From contig NZ_SHKL01000001.1 of NCBI RefSeq assembly GCF_004217185.1, positions 805,001 to 869,000 of the forward strand: a DNA stretch of 64,000 nucleotides. Reading direction: 5' to 3'. The notes beneath the pieces are model-generated. The model ran no database searches. It saw only the letters and a program-made list of their open reading frames with translations, and was not told where the DNA came from. Origin of the DNA: Pseudonocardia sediminis. GTDB lineage: Bacteria; Actinomycetota; Actinomycetes; Mycobacteriales; Pseudonocardiaceae. This document shows positions 48,279-57,444 of this stretch, piece by piece. A program made the position numbers and the translations under genes. Every line of letters starts with the position of its first letter. Positions within the stretch are counted from its first letter, which is position 1.

Positions 48279-49822
48279 CGGTTCAGAGTAGCCCGTACGT
48301 CGGGGTCCTCCCGGGACCCGTCCGGGGGTGAGTCGTCGGCGTCCGGGCGCTCCCGGCTCGCCTGCGCGAGATCCTCCAGGGAGACCAGGGAGTCGCCCGC
48401 GGAGGCGACCAGCTCCGGCGCGGAGATCCCGCGCAGGCCGCCCTCGACCAGCTCCGGGGAGACGAGATCGGTGTCGGAGACCTGCAGCTCGGTGAACTTG
48501 CGCGCCGTCACCAGCACCCGCGCCTCCAGCGAGGAGACGGTGCGGTTGTAGCTGTCCACCGCCGAGTCCAGGCTGCGCCCCAGCTTGGCGACGTGCGTGC
48601 CCATCGTGGCGAGCCGGCCGTGCAGCTCCCGTCCGAGGCGGTGCACCTGCGCGGCGTTGCGGGCCAGTGCCTCCTGCCGCCAGCCGTAGGCGACGGTGCG
48701 CAGCAGCGCGATCAGCGTCGTCGGGGTGGCGAGCACGACGTTGCGGCCGAAGGCGTGCTCGAGCAGCGCCGGGTCGGCCTGCAGCGCCGCCTCCAGGAAC
48801 GGGTCGCCCGGCACGAAGAGCACGACGAACTCCGGCGTCGGCTCGAACGACTCCCAGTAGGCCTTCGCCGCGAGCTGGTCCACATGGGCGCGCAGCTGGC
48901 GGGCGTGCGCGGCCAGCTTGGTCTTGTGGACGTCGGCGTCGCGGCTCTCCACCGCCTCCAGGTAGGCCGCGAACGGGACCTTCGCGTCGACGACGACCTG
49001 CTTGCCGCCGGAGAGGCGCACCACCATGTCCGGCCGGACGCCGCCGTCCTCGCCGGCCGCGCTGACCTGGGTGGAGAAGTCGCAGTGCTCGACCATCCCG
49101 GCCAGCTCGGCGACCCGCTCCAGCTGCAGCTCACCCCACCGCCCGCGCACCTGCGGCGCGCGCAGCGCGTTCACCAGGGCCTTGGTCTCGGTGCCGAGCC
49201 GCTCGGAGCTGTCGGCCATGTGCCGGACCTGCTCGCGCAGCCCCGCGTAGGCCGACTCGCGCTCCTTCTCCACCGTGCGCAGCTGACCCTCGACCCGGCC
49301 CAGCGCCGCACTGAGCGGGTCCAGCAGCGTCTCGACGGCCTTGGCCCGCGCCGTCTCGTCGCCCTGCGCCTTCGCCGACAGGGCCGCGGTGACCTCCTTG
49401 AGCCGGCTCTCGGCCAGCGCGACGAACTGCTCGTTGTTGCGGGACAGCGCGTCCTGGGACAACGCGGCGAAGGAGTCCTTGAGCTCGGCCTCCCGCCGGA
49501 CCTGCTGGGCCTCGCTCTCGGCGCGGGCCTCCCGCTCGGCCTGCAGCGCCGCGTGGAACGACGCCGCGTCCGAGTCGGCCCGGCGCAGCCGCGTGGTCGC
49601 CTGCTCCAACTGTTCGTGCAGGTCCTCGATGCGTTCCATCAGCCCGGTCCGCTCGGCGCGCAGGCCCGCGGCGTCGGCCCGTGTGGTCGCGGTGGCGTTC
49701 GCCGACGCCCGCGCGGCCTCGGCGGCCGCCTCGCGGTGCCGGGCGCCGGCGAGCAGCCAGGCCACCCCGGCACCGGCCAGGAGCCCGGCCACCAGGCCGA
49801 CGATCATGCTCGTGAGATCCAC
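48275..49822 (-). CDS. rmuC: DNA recombination protein RmuC
   Basis: A 515-aa protein from GTG 49822 (ATG 49807 is possible). An N-terminal transmembrane helix (MIVGLVAGLLAGAGVAWLLA) and a long coiled coil (about residues 40-200) precede the RmuC nuclease-like domain: RGRWGELQLERVAELAGMVE, PDMVVRLSGGKQVVVDAKVP and FVLFVPGDPFLEAAL region, then LATPTTLIALLRTVAYGWRQ. RmuC limits inversion and rearrangement at short repeats. It heads an operon with the DUF6542 gene (GTGA overlap). Confidence 0.92.
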   Translation of the reverse strand: MDLTSMIVGLVAGLLAGAGVAWLLAGARHREAAAEAARASANATATTRADAAGLRAERTGLMERIEDLHEQLEQATTRLRRADSDAASFHAALQAEREARAESEAQQVRREAELKDSFAALSQDALSRNNEQFVALAESRLKEVTAALSAKAQGDETARAKAVETLLDPLSAALGRVEGQLRTVEKERESAYAGLREQVRHMADSSERLGTETKALVNALRAPQVRGRWGELQLERVAELAGMVEHCDFSTQVSAAGEDGGVRPDMVVRLSGGKQVVVDAKVPFAAYLEAVESRDADVHKTKLAAHARQLRAHVDQLAAKAYWESFEPTPEFVVLFVPGDPFLEAALQADPALLEHAFGRNVVLATPTTLIALLRTVAYGWRQEALARNAAQVHRLGRELHGRLATMGTHVAKLGRSLDSAVDSYNRTVSSLEARVLVTARKFTELQVSDTDLVSPELVEGGLRGISAPELVASAGDSLVSLEDLAQASRERPDADDSPPDGSREDPDVRATLNR

Positions 49823-50097
49823 GCCGTCAGGGTGCACCGGGGCACCGACAGTTTCGGTCCCGCCGCGCCGGATGCGGCCGCCGCGATCCCGCCGGAATGC
49901 GGTCCCACCAGCGCTTCCGTGCCCCGCGCACACGCCGTCACCCGGTCGGATGTCTACCGGTCGGCGCAGGTGGAGACGGGCGATGCGACCGGGGGTTGCC
50001 CGGATATGACGCATCGGACAGAGAAGCATCCCGAATGCGACCCGGGCCGTCTCACCAGGTGTCAGCGTCCAGAGCGGAAGCGAAAGAGGTCCATCCG

Positions 50098-50655
50098 ATG
50101 AAGAACACGATCGTCACCCGCGCCCTCGCCGCCACCGGCATCGCCGCGGCCGCTATCCTGACACCCCTGACCGCAGGAGCCGCCTCCGCGGCCCCGGCGG
50201 GGAGCGCCGCACCGGTCGCGACGGCAGCGGCCGTCGCCGGGACCGACACGGCGCCGTCGGCCTGCCGCCCGGCGAACTACCGCGGCACCATCGCGCCCGA
50301 CGTCGCCAGCTCCGGGCACCACCACTACCGCGTCACCCTGGTCGCCGCGCCGGGTACGTCGGCCTGCACGCTCGCCGGATCGCCGACCGGCGTCCTGTTC
50401 ACCAAGGGGCAGACCCCGATCGGGGTGGACGCCACGACCTACGGCGACCAGACGGTGCCCGTCGCGTTCGGTCCCGGCGCCCCGGTGCACTTCGACATCC
50501 AGGTGCCGAACTCCGCGGGCGGGGCGGTCGCCGGCACGGCGTCGTTCTCGCTGCGGGCACCCGGTGGCGCGGTGATCCCGGGCGAGGGCGCCGCCGGCGG
50601 GTACATGGAGGTCGACGCGGGCACCGCGATCGGCCCCGTGCAGCCCGGCGTCTGA
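50098..50655 (+). CDS. Secreted DUF4232 protein
   Basis: A 185-aa exported protein; GAGGT precedes ATG 50098. The signal peptide is KNTIVTRALAATGIAAAAIL to ASAAPA (cut about residue 32). The mature part reads CRPANYRGTIAPDVASSGHH, then VTLVAAPGTSACTLAGSPTG, with two cysteines that can pair, and VHFDIQVPNSAGG, the usual DUF4232 β-sandwich pattern. The function of this family is unknown. It stands alone, divergent from rmuC. Confidence 0.82.
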   Translation: MKNTIVTRALAATGIAAAAILTPLTAGAASAAPAGSAAPVATAAAVAGTDTAPSACRPANYRGTIAPDVASSGHHHYRVTLVAAPGTSACTLAGSPTGVLFTKGQTPIGVDATTYGDQTVPVAFGPGAPVHFDIQVPNSAGGAVAGTASFSLRAPGGAVIPGEGAAGGYMEVDAGTAIGPVQPGV

Positions 50656-50714
50656 CAGCCCGGGACCCGGTCCCGCGCGCGGCCGGACCGGGCCCCGGAC
50701 CCCTGGACGGGGGA

Positions 50715-51293
50715 CTACGCCGTCCGGGAGCGGGCGGCCTCGTGGTCGATCAGCCACCGCTTCGCCGGCAGCCCCCAGCGGAACCCGCCGAGGGAGCCGT
50801 CGGTACGCAGTACCCGGTGGCAGGGCACGAACAGTGCCACCGCGTTCCGTGCGCACGCCGCGGCCGCGGCCCGCACCGCCTTCGGGCGTCCCGCCCGCGT
50901 CGCGTACTCGGTGTAGGTCACCGGGGTGCCGGGCTCGACGGTGCGCAGCACGTCCCAGGCGTGGGTCAGGAACTCACCGGACCGCTGCCGGACCGCGATC
51001 GCGTCGATCGCGGTCAGGTCGCCGTCGTGGTAGCGGGCGACGGCCTCGGCGACGGGGCCGATGTCTCCGGAGACCAGCTCTCCCGGGTGCAACGAGGGGT
51101 GCACCTGGGGGAGCAGCTCGCCCAGCTCGGTCGTCCAGCCCGAGGCGAGGACCGCGCCCCCGGAGTCGACGACGGCCGTGAACGGGCCGATCGGGGTGTC
51201 CTGGGTCGCCCAGTGGGCCGTCCCGGCCGCGGCGTCGGTGGCCGCGGCGTCCGGGGTGGTCGTGGTGTCGGGGGTGGAGAGGGTGTTCGTCAT
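50715..51293 (-). CDS. ogt: Methylated-DNA-[protein]-cysteine S-methyltransferase
   Basis: A 192-aa suicide repair protein. The acceptor cysteine is Cys158 in FVPCHRVLRTDGSLGGF; TPVTYTEYATRAGRPKAVRA and AAAACARNAVALF form the DNA-binding helix-turn-helix. The first ~25 residues are low-complexity (Thr/Ala/Asp). It removes methyl groups from O6-methylguanine. Its ATG overlaps the stop of the alkA gene (ATGA), so the two are translated together. Confidence 0.93.
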   Translation of the reverse strand: MTNTLSTPDTTTTPDAAATDAAAGTAHWATQDTPIGPFTAVVDSGGAVLASGWTTELGELLPQVHPSLHPGELVSGDIGPVAEAVARYHDGDLTAIDAIAVRQRSGEFLTHAWDVLRTVEPGTPVTYTEYATRAGRPKAVRAAAAACARNAVALFVPCHRVLRTDGSLGGFRWGLPAKRWLIDHEAARSRTA

Positions 51294-52837
51294 GCCGTCC
51301 TCCGGCGTGTGGGTGCGGGAGCGGGGGCGGACCGTGCCGCCGCGGCTCTCCACAGGTGGGTGGCGGCGTAGGACCGCCAGGGCGACCAGCGCGCGGAGCG
51401 GGCATGAAGTCCCGTCGCGTCACCGGGGAGTGCGAGGGCCTCGGCGCCACGGCGTACCGCCAGGTCGGAGGCCAGAAGTTCGTCGGGGTCACCCAGCACG
51501 CGCATGGCCAGGTACCCCGCGCTCCACGGGCCGACCCCGGGCAGCGCGACCAGCTCGGCGCGCAGCTCGTCGGGGTCGCGTCCGGGGTCGAGGACGAGGG
51601 TCCCGGAGGCGATCGCGGCGCACACACCGATCACGGTGGAGACACGCCGGGCCGGTCCGGTGAGGACCTCGTGCCCGCGCTCGGCGATCGTCGCCGGCGT
51701 CGGGAAGAGCAGGGACGGCTCGTCGCGGTCGCCGGCGGGCGACCCGAGCTCCGCAGGAAGGGGGTCGCCCAGGACCGTCGCCATCCGGGCGGCCGCCGTG
51801 CGCGCCGCGGCGACCGAGACCTGCTGACCGAGCACGGTCCGCACGGCCGTCTCGGCCCCGTCGACGGAGCCGGCCAGCCGGATTCCCGGCACCGCCGCCA
51901 CGGACGGGGCCAGCGCCGGGTCCGCGCCGAGCACGGCGTCGACCGCCTCCGGGTCGGCGTCGAGGTCGAGCATCCGGCGCAGCCGCGCCACGGCCGGGCC
52001 GAGGTCGCGGAGGTCGGTCAGGCGCAGGGTCGCCGCGACCGCGCCCCGGGCGGAGACGAGGTCCAGGGCCACCGTCGCCGGTCCGTGCGGCAGGCGCAGC
52101 GTGCGCCGGTAGGTCCCGTCGCGCACCGACTCCACGCCGTCGACCGTGCGGGCGTCGAAGAACGCGAGCAGGCCGTGCGGGTCGAACGGATCCCGGTAGG
52201 GGAGGCGCAGGGAGAGCGGGCCGGCGGCACCGGCGACGTCACCGCCACGGCGCGCCGCCTCGGCGCGCAGCGTGCTCGGTGGCACCCCGTAGATCTCACG
52301 GACGGTGTCGTTGAACTGCCGCACACTGGAGAACCCGGCCGCGAACGCGGCGTCGGCCATCGTCAGCGACGTCGTCTCCACCAGCAGCCGCGCGGTGTGC
52401 GCCCGGTGCGCGCGGGCCAGCGCGAGCGGCCCCGCGCCCAGCTCCTCGCCGAGCACACGGTTCAGGTGCCGCGCCGAGTAGCCCAGACGCGCGGCCAGGC
52501 CCGTGATCCCGTCCCGCTCGACCGTCCCGTCCCCGATCAGGCGCATCGCCCGCGCCGCGAGGTCCCCGCGGACGTTCCACTCCGGCGACCCGGGCACGGC
52601 GTCGGGCAGGCACCGCCGGCACGCGCGGTACCCGCCGGCCTGCGCGGCCGCGGCGGTGGGGAGGAAGTCGACGTCGTGCGTCAGGGGTGGCGGGACCGGG
52701 CAGGACGGCCGGCAGTAGATGCCGGTGGTGCGCACCGCGGTGACGAACTGCCCGTCGAACCGCGCGTCACGCGAGGTGACGGCGCGGTGGCAACGGTCGT
52801 GGTCGAGCGGCACGGAAGGAACTGTGCCATCCGCCAC
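51290..52837 (-). CDS. alkA: Ada/AlkA bifunctional regulator and 3-methyladenine DNA glycosylase
   Basis: A 515-aa three-part protein; GTG 52837 follows GGAGG. Residues 1-95 are the Ada zinc/methyl-acceptor domain (FVTAVRTTGIYCRPSCP and YRACRRCLPD with four cysteines). An AraC-type DNA-binding region follows (ITGLAARLGYSARHLNRVLG, FAAGFSSVRQFNDTVREIYG). From about 210 the AlkA glycosylase domain has the helix-hairpin-helix VLGQQVSVAAARTAAARMA and LVALPGVGPWSAGYLAMRVL, with catalytic Asp in LLASDLAVRRG. It senses alkylation and excises alkylated bases. Confidence 0.94.
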   Translation of the reverse strand: MADGTVPSVPLDHDRCHRAVTSRDARFDGQFVTAVRTTGIYCRPSCPVPPPLTHDVDFLPTAAAAQAGGYRACRRCLPDAVPGSPEWNVRGDLAARAMRLIGDGTVERDGITGLAARLGYSARHLNRVLGEELGAGPLALARAHRAHTARLLVETTSLTMADAAFAAGFSSVRQFNDTVREIYGVPPSTLRAEAARRGGDVAGAAGPLSLRLPYRDPFDPHGLLAFFDARTVDGVESVRDGTYRRTLRLPHGPATVALDLVSARGAVAATLRLTDLRDLGPAVARLRRMLDLDADPEAVDAVLGADPALAPSVAAVPGIRLAGSVDGAETAVRTVLGQQVSVAAARTAAARMATVLGDPLPAELGSPAGDRDEPSLLFPTPATIAERGHEVLTGPARRVSTVIGVCAAIASGTLVLDPGRDPDELRAELVALPGVGPWSAGYLAMRVLGDPDELLASDLAVRRGAEALALPGDATGLHARSARWSPWRSYAATHLWRAAAARSAPAPAPTRRRTA

Positions 52838-52918
52838 CGACAGTCCTCCGGCGGGAATCGGACGTCGCGGGGGTCGTGCGCGGATATCGTCGCCAGGGCA
52901 GCGATATCCGCGCACGGG

Positions 52919-54085
52919 TCAGTCGAGGCCGCCGCGCTTGACCAGCTGAGCGGCGATGACGTTGCGCTGGATCTCGTTCGTCCCCTCGCCGACGATCATC
53001 AGCGGGGCGTCGCGGAAGTACCGCTCGACGTCGAACTCGGTGGAGTAGCCGTACCCGCCGTGGATGCGGACCGCGTTCAGCGCGATCTCCATCGCGACCT
53101 CGGAGGTGAACAGTTTCGCCATCCCCGCCTCCATGTCGCAGCGCTGCCCGGCGTCGTACTTGTCGGCGGCGAAGAGGATCAGCTGCCGGGCCGCGGTGAT
53201 CTTCGTGGCCATGTCGGCGAGGTAGTTGCCGATCGACTGGTGCTGCCAGATGGGCTTGCCGAAGCTCTCCCGCTCCTGGGCGTAGCGCAGCGCGTCGTCC
53301 AGCGCCGCCCGCCCGACGCCGAGCGCACGGGCCGCGACCTGGATCCGGCCCGTCTCCAGGCCCTTCATCATCTGGGCGAACCCGCGCCCCTCCTCACCAC
53401 CGAGCAGGGCGGTGGCCGGCACGCGCATGTCGTCGAAGGACAGCTCGCAGGACTCGACGCCCTTGTAGCCGAGCTTGGGCAGGTCGCGGGACACCGTCAG
53501 CCCGGGCCCGTGCTCGACCAGCAGGATCGACACGCCCTTGTGCTGGGGCTCGGCGTGCGGGTCGGTCTTGCACATCAGCGCGATCAGCCCGGAGCGGCGC
53601 GAGTTCGTGATCCAGGTCTTGGAGCCGTTGACGACGAAGTCGGCGTCGTCCCCGGAGCCGTCGCGGTCGGCGTGGGTGGACATGGCCTGCAGGTCGGAGC
53701 CGCCGCCGGGCTCGGTGAGCGCCATCGTGGCCCGGATCTCGCCGGTCGCCATCCTCGGCAGGTAGTGGTCCTTCTGCTCCTGGGTGCCGAACTCCAGGAT
53801 CAGCTTGGAGACGACGGTGTGCCCGCCCATGGCCCCGGCCAGGCTCATCCAGCCGCGCGCGAGCTCCGCGGTGACGAGCGCGTAGCAGGGCATCGACACC
53901 GGGGCCTCGCCCCACGGCTCGGGGATCGCGAGACCGAAGATGCCGAGCCCCTTCATCTGCTCGATCAGCTTCTCCGGGTACTCGTTCGCGTGCTCCATCT
54001 CGCGGACCACGGGACGGACCTCGCGGTCGACGAACTCCCGCACCGTGTCGACGACGGCGCGCTCCTCGGTGCTCAGCTCGGACAT
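52919..54085 (-). CDS. Acyl-CoA dehydrogenase
   Basis: A 388-aa flavoenzyme with CGAGGAG before its ATG. ATMALTEPGGGSDLQAMSTH (about residues 121-140) and WITNSRRSGL bind FAD and substrate, and the catalytic glutamate is in MIVGEGTNEIQRNVIA near the C-terminus. RIHGGYGYSTEFDVERYFRD is also diagnostic. It introduces the first double bond in β-oxidation or in branched-chain catabolism. It is divergent from the enoyl-CoA hydratase across an AT-rich control region. Confidence 0.93.
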   Translation of the reverse strand: MSELSTEERAVVDTVREFVDREVRPVVREMEHANEYPEKLIEQMKGLGIFGLAIPEPWGEAPVSMPCYALVTAELARGWMSLAGAMGGHTVVSKLILEFGTQEQKDHYLPRMATGEIRATMALTEPGGGSDLQAMSTHADRDGSGDDADFVVNGSKTWITNSRRSGLIALMCKTDPHAEPQHKGVSILLVEHGPGLTVSRDLPKLGYKGVESCELSFDDMRVPATALLGGEEGRGFAQMMKGLETGRIQVAARALGVGRAALDDALRYAQERESFGKPIWQHQSIGNYLADMATKITAARQLILFAADKYDAGQRCDMEAGMAKLFTSEVAMEIALNAVRIHGGYGYSTEFDVERYFRDAPLMIVGEGTNEIQRNVIAAQLVKRGGLD

Positions 54086-54111
54086 CGCGTCTCCTCGGCT
54101 CTGGCTACGGC

Positions 54112-54132
54112 ATTCTCTACAGAATATAGAAT
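54112..54132. promoter_or_regulatory. AT-rich operator/promoter between the dehydrogenase and hydratase genes
   Basis: ATTCT (54112-54116) and AGAAT (54121-54125) form an inverted repeat, followed by TATAGAAT (54125-54132), the same octamer as in the palindrome at 56682-56692. TAGAAT also suits a -10 element for the hydratase. A shared FadR-like operator is likely. Confidence 0.55.
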
Positions 54133-54197
54133 CCTGCAGCGGGTCCCCTCTAGAGTCCGGCACGACGATCTGCGTCACCACTGGAGAAGGAGCCCTG

Positions 54198-54974
54198 TTG
54201 CCCATCGACGTCGAGCGCGACGGTCACGTCGCCGTCATCACGATCAACCGCCCGGAGGCGCGCAACGCCCTCGACCCCGAGCACAACGAGGCCCTCGGTG
54301 CCGCGGTGGCGGGGTTCGAGGCCGACGACGACCTGCGCGTCGCGGTGCTCATCGGGGCCGGGGACTCGACGTTCTCCGCCGGGGCGGACCTGAAGAAGCT
54401 GATCCCGTCGTTCCGGGACCGGGTGCGGGCGGGGGAGACGCCGCCGTGGAACTTCGGCGGGTTCACCGCGGTCGAGCGCACCAAGCCGATGATCGCGGCG
54501 GTGAACGGGCACGCGCTGGCCGGCGGCTGCGAGATGGCACTGGCCTGCGACATCCGCCTGGCCTCGCCGAACGCGACGATCGGGCTGGCGGAGACGAAGT
54601 GGGCGATCATCCCCGGCGCCGGCGGGACGGTCCGCCTGCCGCGGTCGGTGCCACTCGGGCTGGCGATGGAGATGATCCTGACCGGCGACCCGATCGACGC
54701 GGCCGAGGCGCACCGCGTCGGGCTGGTGAACCGGGTCGTGCCGCTGGAGAGCCTGCGTGACGAGGCGGTCGCGCTGGCGCGCCGGATCGCCGCCCGCGGC
54801 CCGGTCGCCGTCCGCACCGCGCGGGCGTCGGTCCTGGAGGGACTGGGAACGGACGAGCCGGCGGCGATGGCGAACGAGTTCCGGCACTTCCTCGACGTCC
54901 TGCGCACCGACGACGCCGTCGAGGGCTCGACGGCGTTCACCGAGAAGCGCGACCCGGTCTACCGGGGGCGCTGA
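54198..54974 (+). CDS. Enoyl-CoA hydratase/isomerase
   Basis: A 258-aa crotonase-fold enzyme. The best start is TTG 54198, five bases after GGAGAAGGAG; no in-frame ATG or GTG suits. Motifs are VITINRPEARNALD, FSAGADLKKL (oxyanion region), AAVNGHALAGGCEMALACDI and GLAETKWAIIPGAGGTVRLP with the catalytic glutamates. It hydrates enoyl-CoA in β-oxidation, next to the dehydrogenase and ligase genes of the same pathway. It is convergent with the ligase, 2 bp apart. Confidence 0.92.
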   Translation: MPIDVERDGHVAVITINRPEARNALDPEHNEALGAAVAGFEADDDLRVAVLIGAGDSTFSAGADLKKLIPSFRDRVRAGETPPWNFGGFTAVERTKPMIAAVNGHALAGGCEMALACDIRLASPNATIGLAETKWAIIPGAGGTVRLPRSVPLGLAMEMILTGDPIDAAEAHRVGLVNRVVPLESLRDEAVALARRIAARGPVAVRTARASVLEGLGTDEPAAMANEFRHFLDVLRTDDAVEGSTAFTEKRDPVYRGR

Positions 54975-54976
54975 CC

Positions 54977-56635
54977 TCAGGACGGGAGCAGCCGCTCCCG
55001 GGCGCCGGCCACCCCGTCGTCGGCGACCACCCCGCGGATCGCCTTCTTGTCGAACTTGCCGACGCTCGTCTTCGGCACCTCGGAGACGAACAGGAACTCG
55101 TCGGGCACCCAGAACTTCGCGAACCCCTCGCCGAGCAGGTGCGCGCGCAGGTCCTCGGCCGTCAACGCCGGGTCGGAGGCGACGACGACCCCGAGCGGGC
55201 GCTCGAGCCACTTCTCGTCGGAGATCCCGACGACGGTGGCCTCGGCGACGCCTCCGTGCAGCATCAGCGCGTTCTCCAGGTCGATCGTGGAGATCCACTC
55301 GCCGCCGGACTTGATCAGGTCCTTGGAGCGGTCCTTGAGCAGGACGTAGCCCTCGGGGTCGATGCAGCCGACGTCGCCGGTGCGCAGCCAGCCGTCGACG
55401 ATCGAGTCCTTCGTGCGCTCGTCGCGGTAGTACTCGCTGGCGGTGAACGGGGAGCGGACGTGGAAGTCGCCGATCGACTCGCCGTCCCAGGGCTGCTCCT
55501 CCCCGGTCACCGGGTCGACGACCTTGATCTGCAGCAGCGGGATCGGCAGGCCCTGGGTCTGGCGCAGCGAGTAGATCTCGTCGTCGCTGCCGTCCTCCAG
55601 GGTGGACTTGAGCGCGAAGAAGCAGATCTGCGGGGAGTTCTCGGTCATGCCGTAGCCCTGCATGACCTCGGTGTCGTAGGTGTCGCGGAACCACTTCATG
55701 ACCGCCTTCGACGGTGCCTGCCCGCCCAGCCACAGGGTGTCCAGCGTGGACAGGTCACGCTCCCGGTCCGACGACCGGACGGCGTCGCGGATCATCGTCC
55801 CGATCGTGACCGCGGCGTTCATGCCGGTGACGCCGAGGTCCTCGATGATGTCGACGTAGTCGCCCGGCGTCGGGTGCGCGCCGGGCAGGACGAGCGTCGC
55901 GCCCTGCAGCAGCGCGGTGTGCGGGATGTTCCAGCCGTTGCAGTGGAACATCGGCGCGACCTCGAGCCAGATCTGGCGCTCGGCCATGTTCAGCTTGTCG
56001 TGCATGGCCAGGCACATCGCCTGCAGCACCATCGCCCGGTGCGAGTAGACGACGCCCTTCGGGTCGCCGGTCGTCGCGGAGGTGAAGCACATCGCCGACG
56101 CGGTCTTCTCGTCGAACTCGGAGAACTGCGCGTCCTCGTCGGCCACGGCCAGCAGGTCCTCGTAGGCGTGCACCGGCACCGGCAGGTCGTGCGCGGGCAC
56201 GGCGTCGTCCAGCACGACGACCGCCTCCACACTGGACAGACCCAGCTCGAACAACGCCGCGACGCCGGGCAGCTGGTCGGTGTCGACGAGCAGGAAGCGG
56301 TCCTCGGCCTTGTCGATCGTGAACTTCTGCTGCGACGGCGAGAGCCGCAGGTTGATCGTGTGCAGGACGCCCTGGATGCCGGGCACGCCGAAGTAGGCCT
56401 CGAGGTGGCGCCAGTGGTTCCAGGCCAGCGTGCCGACCCGGTCGCCCGGCTCGACGCCGAGCGTGCGCAGTGCGTCACCGAGGCGCCGGGCCCGCTTGCC
56501 GAAGTCGCGGTAGGTGTAGCGGTGGTACTCGCCGGGGCCGAGCCGGGTGATGATCTGCTTCTCGGCGAACAGCCGCTCGGTGCGCCACAGCAGTGAGTGC
56601 AGGAGCAGCTGGCTGTCGAACATCAGACCCTGCAT
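54977..56635 (-). CDS. Acyl-CoA ligase (AMP-dependent synthetase)
   Basis: A 552-aa adenylating enzyme. ATG 56635 is chosen because GGAGG lies six bases upstream; GTG 56647 is less likely. Motifs in order: YTYRDFGKRARRLGDALRTL, the phosphate loop FTSATTGDPKGVVYSH (about residues 190-205), EVMQGYGMTENSP, DGWLRTGDVGCIDPEGYVLL and the C-terminal catalytic lysine region KTSVGKFDKKAIR. It activates a medium- or long-chain fatty acid to the CoA thioester. A TTCTATAGAA palindrome overlaps its promoter. Confidence 0.93.
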   Translation of the reverse strand: MQGLMFDSQLLLHSLLWRTERLFAEKQIITRLGPGEYHRYTYRDFGKRARRLGDALRTLGVEPGDRVGTLAWNHWRHLEAYFGVPGIQGVLHTINLRLSPSQQKFTIDKAEDRFLLVDTDQLPGVAALFELGLSSVEAVVVLDDAVPAHDLPVPVHAYEDLLAVADEDAQFSEFDEKTASAMCFTSATTGDPKGVVYSHRAMVLQAMCLAMHDKLNMAERQIWLEVAPMFHCNGWNIPHTALLQGATLVLPGAHPTPGDYVDIIEDLGVTGMNAAVTIGTMIRDAVRSSDRERDLSTLDTLWLGGQAPSKAVMKWFRDTYDTEVMQGYGMTENSPQICFFALKSTLEDGSDDEIYSLRQTQGLPIPLLQIKVVDPVTGEEQPWDGESIGDFHVRSPFTASEYYRDERTKDSIVDGWLRTGDVGCIDPEGYVLLKDRSKDLIKSGGEWISTIDLENALMLHGGVAEATVVGISDEKWLERPLGVVVASDPALTAEDLRAHLLGEGFAKFWVPDEFLFVSEVPKTSVGKFDKKAIRGVVADDGVAGARERLLPS

Positions 56636-56681
56636 CGGTGCCTCCACGGTGAGCCGGTGATCAGGGGTGAGGCTGCCCGGC

Positions 56682-56692
56682 TTCTATAGAAT
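56682..56692. promoter_or_regulatory. TTCTATAGAA palindrome upstream of the acyl-CoA ligase
   Basis: A perfect 10-bp palindrome (56682-56691, with T at 56692) in the 70-bp gap between the GntR gene and the ligase. It overlaps a likely -10 (TATAGA) of the ligase and shares TATAGAAT with the dehydrogenase/hydratase region. Probable operator of the adjacent GntR/FCD regulator. Confidence 0.6.
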
Positions 56693-56705
56693 CGCGCAAG
56701 GGCTC

Positions 56706-57416
56706 TCAGACGCGGTCGTCGAGCGCGCCGTGCGCGGCCAGGTGCTCGGTGAGCAGCCCTCCGATGTGCCGCACGTGCGCGGCCATCGCCTCCCGCGCGG
56801 CGTCGGCGTCGCGGCGCTCCAGGGCGTCGAGGACGGCGCCGTGGTCGTGCTGCGAGGCGTCCGCCCACCCGCGGACCTGGCCGAAGTAGCCCAGCGGCAC
56901 GTACTGCACGAGCGTGCGCAGCACCGTCGTCATCCGGCGGGCGTCGGCGGCGCGGTTGATCGTGCGGTGGATCTCGTGGTTGAGCCGGTCGACCCCGGCG
57001 GCGTCCCCGGCCCGGGCGGCGACCTCCAGCGAGCGTTGGACCTCGCGCAGCCGGTCGACCTCGCCGTCCGGCAGTGCGGCGGCGGCGCGGGCGGCGAGCT
57101 CACCGGCGATGAACGCCTGCACCGAGAACAGGTCGGCGACGTCGCCGCGGCTCAGCGGCGCCACCCGGAACCCGCGCCGCGGCTCCCAGCGCACCGCGCC
57201 CTCGCTGTGCAGGATCATCAGCGCCTCGCGCACCGGGGTCGCGCTCACCCCGAGCTGCTCGGCCAGGTGCTCGGTCCGGACGAACTCCCCGGCCTGCACC
57301 TCGCCGGCCATGATCGCCTCGCGCAGGTGGCCGGCGACCCGCTCGCTCAGCTGCCGGTCGTCGCGGGCCAGGGGGCGCCGGGCGTCGCCGGGGGCAGCGT
57401 CGTCCACGTCGTCCAC
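56706..57416 (-). CDS. GntR-family regulator with FCD domain (FadR-like)
   Basis: A 236-aa regulator from GTG. The winged helix is LSERVAGHLREAIMAGEVQA, then LAEQLGVSATPVREALMILH (about residues 50-69). The C-terminal FCD domain shows the metal-binding pattern: NHEIHRTINRAADA, SQHDHGAVLDALERRDADAA and MAAHVRHIGGLL. FCD regulators sense organic acids or acyl-CoA. Its place directly upstream of the acyl-CoA ligase and the β-oxidation genes, with matching palindromes in both control regions, suggests it represses this cluster. Confidence 0.9.
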   Translation of the reverse strand: MDDVDDAAPGDARRPLARDDRQLSERVAGHLREAIMAGEVQAGEFVRTEHLAEQLGVSATPVREALMILHSEGAVRWEPRRGFRVAPLSRGDVADLFSVQAFIAGELAARAAAALPDGEVDRLREVQRSLEVAARAGDAAGVDRLNHEIHRTINRAADARRMTTVLRTLVQYVPLGYFGQVRGWADASQHDHGAVLDALERRDADAAREAMAAHVRHIGGLLTEHLAAHGALDDRV

Positions 57417-57444
57417 CCCCGTCGCCGATCCCCGGGCGGCGACG

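Noticed and set aside
51356..54760. 1,100-codon open frame on the plus strand
   Set aside because: It runs antisense to alkA and the acyl-CoA dehydrogenase, is Arg/Gly/Val-rich and has no recognisable motif.
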